Assembly (NCBI GenBank): GCA_029260155.1
Contig: JAJDDU010000002.1
Coordinates: 1-10,609, forward strand
Source: Phycisphaerae bacterium
GTDB lineage: Bacteria; Planctomycetota; Phycisphaerae; UBA1845
DNA: 10,609 bases
Reading direction: 5' to 3'
Within the stretch, counting starts at the first letter, position 1; each line of letters opens with the position of its first letter. Positions 6,559 through 10,609 of this stretch are shown here, piece after piece. The translations under genes and the position numbers were made by a program. The notes below the pieces were generated by a model. The model saw nothing but the letters and a program-made list of their open reading frames with translations. It did not search any database and was not told where the DNA came from.

Positions 6559-7500
6559 ATGAGCATCGAAACGCCACGATCATCAGCAGGAATCGCACTT
6601 CACCGCGTTGCGGTGTTGGGGGCGGTGTGTACGTTGGGGCTGGTGTTTCTCGGCGGCTCGGTGACCAGCAACGATGCTGGAATGGCTGTTCCTGATTGGC
6701 CGCAGACGTTCGGGGAGAACATGTTTCTCTACCCGCCGAGCAAGTGGGTCGGCGATGTGTTCTTCGAGCACACGCACCGATTGTTGGGCGCGACCGTTGG
6801 CCTTGTGATGATCGTTCTGGCGGTTTGGACGCAATGGCGCGAGCCGCGGGCCTCTGTTCGTCGGCTTGGTTGGGTGCTGTTGGTGGCGGTCATCGCGCAA
6901 GGCGTGATGGGGGGGCTGCGCGTGACGGAGAACAACGTTCCGCTTGCGATCGCGCACGGCTGCTTCGCGCAGTTGTTCTTTAGTGCGACGGTCTGCATGG
7001 TCATCGTGACCTCTGCCCGCTGGCACGACACACGCACGGTGGACGCGGGTGCCGCCCGGGGGCTCAAGACGTTTTGCGTCGTCGCGAACGTGACAGTTTT
7101 TTGCCAGTTGGTCCTCGGGGCAATCTACAGGCATCTGGGGCACGGTCTGCTGTACCATATCATCGGCGCGATTGCGGTGATCACCGTTTTGTGTGTTTTG
7201 CTGATGTGGCTGACCGGGGCATTCGCCGGTCAGCCGCTGCTGTCGCGGCTGGCCAGCACGATCGGTGCGCTTTTGACCGTGCAGTTGGCGTTTGGGTTGG
7301 GTGCGTTCGTGGCGACGATGTCGTACGACGCTTCTCGACCGGCGACGTTTTGGGAGTGGTTCACGCCGTCTGCGCACGTTGCCGTGGGGGCATCGATTTT
7401 GGCGTTTTCGGTGGGGCTAACGCTTAGCGTCCATCGGGTGCTTGGCAGGCCGGCGATCGATGTCGGCGATGTCGTCGAGGTGGAAGTGGTGGTGGCATGA
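6559..7500 (+). CDS. ctaA: Heme A synthase (COX15/CtaA family)
   Basis: This integral membrane enzyme oxidises the C8 methyl of heme O to the formyl group of heme A, needed by aa3-type cytochrome oxidases. The 313-residue length and about eight hydrophobic segments fit the family. Signature regions are GSVTSNDAGMAVPDWPQTFG near 33-52, E70-H-T-H73-R in the second helix, QGVMGGLRV at 114-122 with H133, QLVLGAIYRH at 183-192 with H200, and H273 near the end. E70, H73, H133, H200 and H273 correspond by position and context to the catalytic glutamate and four heme-ligand histidines of Bacillus CtaA. The cysteine pair of the first outer loop in Bacillus CtaA is absent here. The ATG at 6559 has only a weak GGTGAA upstream. 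The last four bases overlap ctaB, indicating translational coupling. Confidence 0.95.
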   Translation: MSIETPRSSAGIALHRVAVLGAVCTLGLVFLGGSVTSNDAGMAVPDWPQTFGENMFLYPPSKWVGDVFFEHTHRLLGATVGLVMIVLAVWTQWREPRASVRRLGWVLLVAVIAQGVMGGLRVTENNVPLAIAHGCFAQLFFSATVCMVIVTSARWHDTRTVDAGAARGLKTFCVVANVTVFCQLVLGAIYRHLGHGLLYHIIGAIAVITVLCVLLMWLTGAFAGQPLLSRLASTIGALLTVQLAFGLGAFVATMSYDASRPATFWEWFTPSAHVAVGASILAFSVGLTLSVHRVLGRPAIDVGDVVEVEVVVA

Positions 7501-8399
7501 GCGCGGTTGCGGTGAACACCCAAGTGTTGGCGTCGGATCGCGTTGCTGATTACATAGCGCTGATCAAGCCGCGGGTCACGAGCATGGTCTCCGCCGCGAC
7601 CGTGGTGGGGTTCTATCTCGCTCAATCCGGTCCGCTTACCGGGAACGCGGTGGTGCACTTGATTTCGTCTGCGGTCGGGATGTGCTTTCTGGTGGGCGGT
7701 GCCAACGCGATGAACCAGGTGCTTGAGCGGCGGTACGATGCCCGTATGTTGAGAACGGCGGATCGACCGCTGGCGGCTGGGCGGGTGGCAGTCCGCGCTG
7801 CGGTGCCGTTTGCGATGGGCCTGTCGCTGTTCGGGCTGTTGCTGCTTGCGGTCTTGGTCGATTGGACGACGACGGGGCTGGCGTTTCTGGCATGGGTATC
7901 CTACGTGTTGGCCTATACACCCCTGAAGCGCCTCGCGCCCGCAGCGATTCTGGTCGGTGCGATACCGGGCGCCCTGCCGCCGGTGATCGGGTGGGCGGCG
8001 GCCGGCCCGCTGGATGCGCGCGCTCTGGTGCCGTTCGCTATCATGTATGTCTGGCAGTTGCCACATTTCCTGGCCATCGCCTGGCTGCACCGCGACGATT
8101 ACGCCCAAGCCGGCTACCGCATGCTGCCGGTGGTCAAGCCCGACGGTCGACGGACGTTTGTCGAGATGATTCTCTATTCGGTGTTGCTAATTCCCGTCAG
8201 CCTCTTGCCCACGGTGGTGGGGATGGCCGGTATGGTCTATTACTTTGGGGCATCTGTGTTGGGGTGTGCTTTTCTGGTCATGGGTATCGAGTTGGCGCGC
8301 TTGCGTACCCGTCGCAGCGCCCTACGTCACCTGCTGGGTTCACTCGCCTATCTCACGCTCCTATTCGTTCTGATGTCGGTGGACAAGATCCCGTCGTAG
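7497..8399 (+). CDS. ctaB: Protoheme IX farnesyltransferase (heme O synthase)
   Basis: This membrane UbiA-family prenyltransferase adds a farnesyl group to protoheme to give heme O, the substrate of the CtaA product encoded just upstream. The 300 residues carry the first aspartate-rich signature N70-x2-N73 through Y80-D81-ARM-x-RT-x2-R90-PL, the AYTPLKR segment at 139-145, AIPGALPPVIGW at 155-166, and the second signature WQLPHFLAIAWLHRDDY at 186-202, followed by GYRMLP. Multiple hydrophobic helices fill the rest. The start codon is within the ATGA overlap with ctaA, so the pair is almost certainly one transcript. The gene ends 13 bases from the stop of a convergent gene with no clear terminator between them. 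The name cyoE is used for the same family in bo3 contexts; ctaB is preferred because ctaA is adjacent. Confidence 0.96.
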   Translation: MSAVAVNTQVLASDRVADYIALIKPRVTSMVSAATVVGFYLAQSGPLTGNAVVHLISSAVGMCFLVGGANAMNQVLERRYDARMLRTADRPLAAGRVAVRAAVPFAMGLSLFGLLLLAVLVDWTTTGLAFLAWVSYVLAYTPLKRLAPAAILVGAIPGALPPVIGWAAAGPLDARALVPFAIMYVWQLPHFLAIAWLHRDDYAQAGYRMLPVVKPDGRRTFVEMILYSVLLIPVSLLPTVVGMAGMVYYFGASVLGCAFLVMGIELARLRTRRSALRHLLGSLAYLTLLFVLMSVDKIPS

Positions 8400-8412
8400 C
8401 GGTCGATCGGGC

Positions 8413-9219
8413 TTACCGAACGAATTCACTGACGAGCTGATCGAAGGCATCCGGCGCCGCAGCGAAGAAGGGTACGTCCTTGCCCACGTAGTTTGCGGGC
8501 GGCGGCATTTCGTACGGCATTCCGCTGAAGTTGCTGATCCTGCCGCCCGCCTCGGTGATGAGCAGCGCTCCGGCTGCGACGTCCCACAGCTTGCACTCGT
8601 AACAGAACGCTGCATCGACGGCTCCGGCAGCGACGTAGGCCATGTGCAGGGCGGTGGCTCCGACGTTGCGAAGCACATACTTTTTGAGGAGCGTCTCGAT
8701 CACGGGCAACGCCGGCGAGTAGCGTCCGGTCGGGACGGCGATGAGCGTGTCGCGCCCGGAGTTGCCTCCAGCGATGCGCGCGGGACGACCGTTGCAGAGC
8801 GTGCCGTCGCCTTCGACGGCAGAGCAATGCCAGCCGCTCGCGTGGTCATAGACCACGCCGACAATGGTTCGGTTGTCTTGCATGAGCGCGATCGAGGTGC
8901 AGATGATAGGGAAACCGTGGGTGAAGTTCCGCGTTCCATCGAGCGGGTCGACGACCCAGCAATACGGGGCGTCTTCGGGCGCCGGTAGGGTCGGCCCGTC
9001 GATGAGATCTTCTTCGCCGAGGAAGGCGTGATCGGGGAATTCCGCGGCGACGGCATCGACGATCAACCGTTGAATGCGGCGGTCCGTTTCGGTCACTGGG
9101 CTGCTGTCCGTCTTGCGTTCGAACGCAGGTGGTTCGATGATGGCGCCGGAGATGTCCGTCGCTTTCTCGGCGAGGTCGATCGCGAAGTCACGGGCGTTTT
9201 GGAGCGTGGAGTCGTTCAT
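8413..9219 (-). CDS. Inositol monophosphatase family phosphatase
   Basis: This is a Mg-dependent sugar/inositol phosphate phosphatase of the IMPase/SuhB/HisN/CysQ superfamily, predicted cytoplasmic. The start is taken at 9219, giving 268 residues beginning MNDSTLQNAR, the usual length. A start at 9297 would add 26 residues of non-homologous look and overlap the divergent gene. Metal and catalytic motifs are complete: PVTETD (D46), LGEED (E69, E70), D91-P-L-D94-G-T-x-N-F, and W212-D213-x-AAG with ITEAGG following. The exact substrate cannot be read from the sequence; inositol-1-phosphate, histidinol phosphate and 3'-phosphoadenosine 5'-phosphate are the usual choices. It has no evident Shine-Dalgarno at the chosen start. 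It is convergent with ctaB and divergent from the dehydrogenase gene, so it is a single-gene unit within this window. Confidence 0.9.
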   Translation of the reverse strand: MNDSTLQNARDFAIDLAEKATDISGAIIEPPAFERKTDSSPVTETDRRIQRLIVDAVAAEFPDHAFLGEEDLIDGPTLPAPEDAPYCWVVDPLDGTRNFTHGFPIICTSIALMQDNRTIVGVVYDHASGWHCSAVEGDGTLCNGRPARIAGGNSGRDTLIAVPTGRYSPALPVIETLLKKYVLRNVGATALHMAYVAAGAVDAAFCYECKLWDVAAGALLITEAGGRISNFSGMPYEMPPPANYVGKDVPFFAAAPDAFDQLVSEFVR

Positions 9220-9289
9220 GGGTGGCGATCTTAACGCTTCGTCGTTGTGTGACCAGCGTACCGAGGGCGGCGCGATTGTGGAGTGTTGA
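9220..9289. promoter_or_regulatory. Divergent intergenic region (candidate back-to-back promoters)
   Basis: These 70 bases separate the divergent starts of the phosphatase and the dehydrogenase, so promoters for both could lie here or reach into either gene. GGAG at 9280-9283, six bases before the ATG at 9290, is a good ribosome site for the dehydrogenase. No convincing -35/-10 pair was recognised on either strand. The call rests on gene orientation alone. Confidence 0.3.
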
Positions 9290-10231
9290 ATGAACATCGT
9301 GGTGGGTGAGGCGCTGAGCGACGACGCTGTCGATCGCCTGCGTGCGGTGGGCGATGTGCGCGTGCTATCGTCCTGCGACGCGGATTCGTTGCGGGCAGCC
9401 GTTGCGGATTGCGACGCGCTGGTCGTGCGAAGCTATGCGCGCGTGACGGCTGATGTGATGGCCGGCGGCGCGCGTCTTCGGGTTATTGGCCGTGCGGGAG
9501 TGGGGCTGGACAATATCGATGTCGACGCAGCCAAGGCGCGCGGTGTGCAAGTCGTGCATACGCCGGCGGCTTCGACGAATGCGGTGGCGGAGTATACGGT
9601 CGCGCTCATGTTGGCGATGGAGCGTCATTTGGTATTGGGCGACTCCATGATGCGCGCGGGCCGGTTCTTGGACGCGCGCGCGACATTCGTGTCGCGCGAG
9701 CTTCGTGGCTTGACGCTCGGGATCGTCGGAATGGGCCGGATCGGTCGGGCTGTCGGGCGGATCTGTCACGACGGGTTTGGGATGCGGATTCTATACAATG
9801 ACGCTGTTGAGATCGACCCGGTTGCGTACGAGGTCTCGTGCGTTACCAAGGCAAGCTTGTATGCGGCGGCGGACGTGGTGACGCTGCACGTGCCCTTGAC
9901 CGATGCGACCCGAGATATGATTGGCGCGTCGGCGTTGCGTTGCTTCAAGTCGACCGCAACTCTGATCAATACGGCACGTGGGAGGGTAGTGGACGCGGCG
10001 GCGCTTGCGGGCGCACTTGGCGAGGGGCGTTTGGCGGGCGCTGCCATCGATACGCACAATCCCGAGCCGCCGGGGGAAGCGTACCCGCTGCTCGATGCTC
10101 GCAACTGTCTGCTTTCCCCGCACGTCGGCGGACGGACCGCGGCTGGGCTCGCGGGCATGAACGACGTGGTTGATGACGTGATAGCAGTGCTGCGCGGCGA
10201 GAAACCGGCCTTTCCCGCCTGGTCAGAATAG
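9290..10231 (+). CDS. D-2-hydroxyacid dehydrogenase, phosphoglycerate dehydrogenase type, short form
   Basis: This is an NAD-dependent oxidoreductase of 2-hydroxy acids, with 3-phosphoglycerate dehydrogenase (the first step of serine synthesis) as the closest familiar match. Visible landmarks are GRAGVGLDNID (67-77), the family segment TPAASTNAVAEYTVALMLAM (91-110), the Rossmann loop GIVGMGRIG (144-152), and an acidic residue D171 at the strand end that should bind the NAD ribose. Also present are INTARGRVVD with catalytic R230, E259 in NPEPP, and H278 in SPHVGG. At 313 residues it has only the catalytic and cofactor domains and no C-terminal ACT regulatory domain. The usual DVF-x-x-EPP segment reads DTHNPEPP here. 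The start is supported by GGAG six bases upstream. Substrate could also be hydroxypyruvate, glyoxylate or another 2-oxo acid, so no gene symbol is given. Confidence 0.88.
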   Translation: MNIVVGEALSDDAVDRLRAVGDVRVLSSCDADSLRAAVADCDALVVRSYARVTADVMAGGARLRVIGRAGVGLDNIDVDAAKARGVQVVHTPAASTNAVAEYTVALMLAMERHLVLGDSMMRAGRFLDARATFVSRELRGLTLGIVGMGRIGRAVGRICHDGFGMRILYNDAVEIDPVAYEVSCVTKASLYAAADVVTLHVPLTDATRDMIGASALRCFKSTATLINTARGRVVDAAALAGALGEGRLAGAAIDTHNPEPPGEAYPLLDARNCLLSPHVGGRTAAGLAGMNDVVDDVIAVLRGEKPAFPAWSE

Positions 10232-10302
10232 TTCTTGCCCGCGGGACGCGATGGCGGTATTGGGTAGCGTGGCGCGGGGAGGCTGCGCACGGGTGGAAGA
10301 CC

Positions 10303-10609
10303 ATGGCTGGTGTCTGGGAGTTTGTGGCACGCAACTGGGCGCTGATGAGCATCGCGACTACGGTCGTGCTGCTCATCGTCATCCCGGCCGTGGTCGTGCG
10401 CAAGTACGTTCGCATCGCGCTGAACATCCTCGATGAACTTGCTCCCCCTGTTTGGCCTGACTCGCGCGAGTCAGGGCCGGCCGAGGGAGAAACGGTCACG
10501 TTCAGCGCCTTCGACGGTCACGCGCTACGCGGGACGATGCTGCCTGCCTGCCCCGATGTGCCGTGCAGAGGGGCCATTGTTTTCGCACACGAGTTTGGCG
10601 TGGATCGCT
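10303..10609 (+). CDS. Membrane-anchored alpha/beta hydrolase, 5' part only
   Basis: An open frame of 102 codons runs off the window end. It begins MAGVWEFVARNW with GGAAG a few bases upstream, has one hydrophobic segment at about residues 13-32 followed by RKYVR, and then a Pro/Glu-rich linker. After that come VTFSAFDGHALRGTMLP and GAIVFAHEFGVDR. These match the N-terminal strands and the oxyanion-hole loop region of serine alpha/beta hydrolases (usually HG; here HE-F-G). The catalytic triad would lie beyond the window. The product is probably anchored in the membrane by its N-terminus. A 71-base gap separates it from the dehydrogenase, so the two may be co-transcribed. The family call is moderate because only the first third is visible. 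Confidence 0.7.
   Translation, partial: MAGVWEFVARNWALMSIATTVVLLIVIPAVVVRKYVRIALNILDELAPPVWPDSRESGPAEGETVTFSAFDGHALRGTMLPACPDVPCRGAIVFAHEFGVDR
10456..10475. repeat. Perfect 20-base palindrome within a coding region
   Basis: CCTGACTCGCGCGAGTCAGG reads identically on both strands. It lies in the hydrolase gene where it encodes part of the linker PDSRESGP between the membrane segment and the hydrolase fold. The flanks GGCC and GGGCC would extend the symmetry with one base missing. It may be a protein-binding site, a cruciform-prone site or a small inserted palindrome tolerated in a linker. Confidence 0.6.

Noticed and set aside
9220..9297. ATG at 9297 as the start of the phosphatase.
   Set aside because: It would overlap the divergent dehydrogenase start and add residues unlike the family; 9219 gives the normal length.
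10232..10302. Terminator or promoter between the dehydrogenase and hydrolase genes.
   Set aside because: Only a short CCCGCGGG palindrome is present, with no T-run and no recognisable promoter boxes.

Overview
The window reads as GC-rich bacterial chromosome, most likely from the Planctomycetota. That assignment is an inference from protein style. The cytochrome b is split, its C-terminal half carries an APWY quinol-site motif, and it is followed by a very large multiheme cytochrome c and a cupredoxin-type protein of a kind common in that phylum. No rRNA, tRNA, CRISPR array, insertion sequence or phage gene was seen. Coding density is high and nearly everything runs on the + strand.

Positions 1-6531 are a respiratory cluster. 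It starts inside the N-terminal half of a split b6-type cytochrome b (1-258) and continues with an enlarged C-terminal half (333-1478). Next is a 1352-residue membrane-anchored cytochrome c with eight CxxCH sites (1559-5617), then an exported cupredoxin (5803-6531). The Rieske protein expected for this complex would lie upstream of the window. The inferred flow is quinol to cytochrome b (plus Rieske), then to the octaheme protein, then to a soluble carrier that may be the cupredoxin. Two opposite charge features stand out: the octaheme protein ends in 18 consecutive acidic residues, and the cupredoxin is lysine-rich and ends in five lysines.

Positions 6559-8399 hold ctaA and ctaB, overlapping by 4 bases, which make heme A for an aa3-type terminal oxidase. 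They follow the cupredoxin after only 27 bases, so quinol oxidation, electron carriage and oxidase cofactor supply appear to share one transcription direction and perhaps one operon. The oxidase genes are not in the window.

Positions 8413-10609 look metabolically unrelated. They hold an inositol-monophosphatase-family enzyme on the - strand, a divergent short D-2-hydroxyacid (phosphoglycerate-type) dehydrogenase, and the beginning of a membrane-anchored alpha/beta hydrolase cut by the window end.

The gaps hold small structured elements: a GC hairpin between the cytochrome b halves, an inverted pair of degenerate heptamer arrays just before the octaheme gene, a dispersed-type palindromic repeat right after its stop codon, a nested inverted repeat before the cupredoxin ribosome site, and a perfect 20-base palindrome inside the hydrolase gene. 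No wholly new system is evident. The most unusual object is the octaheme cytochrome and its charge-complementary neighbour.
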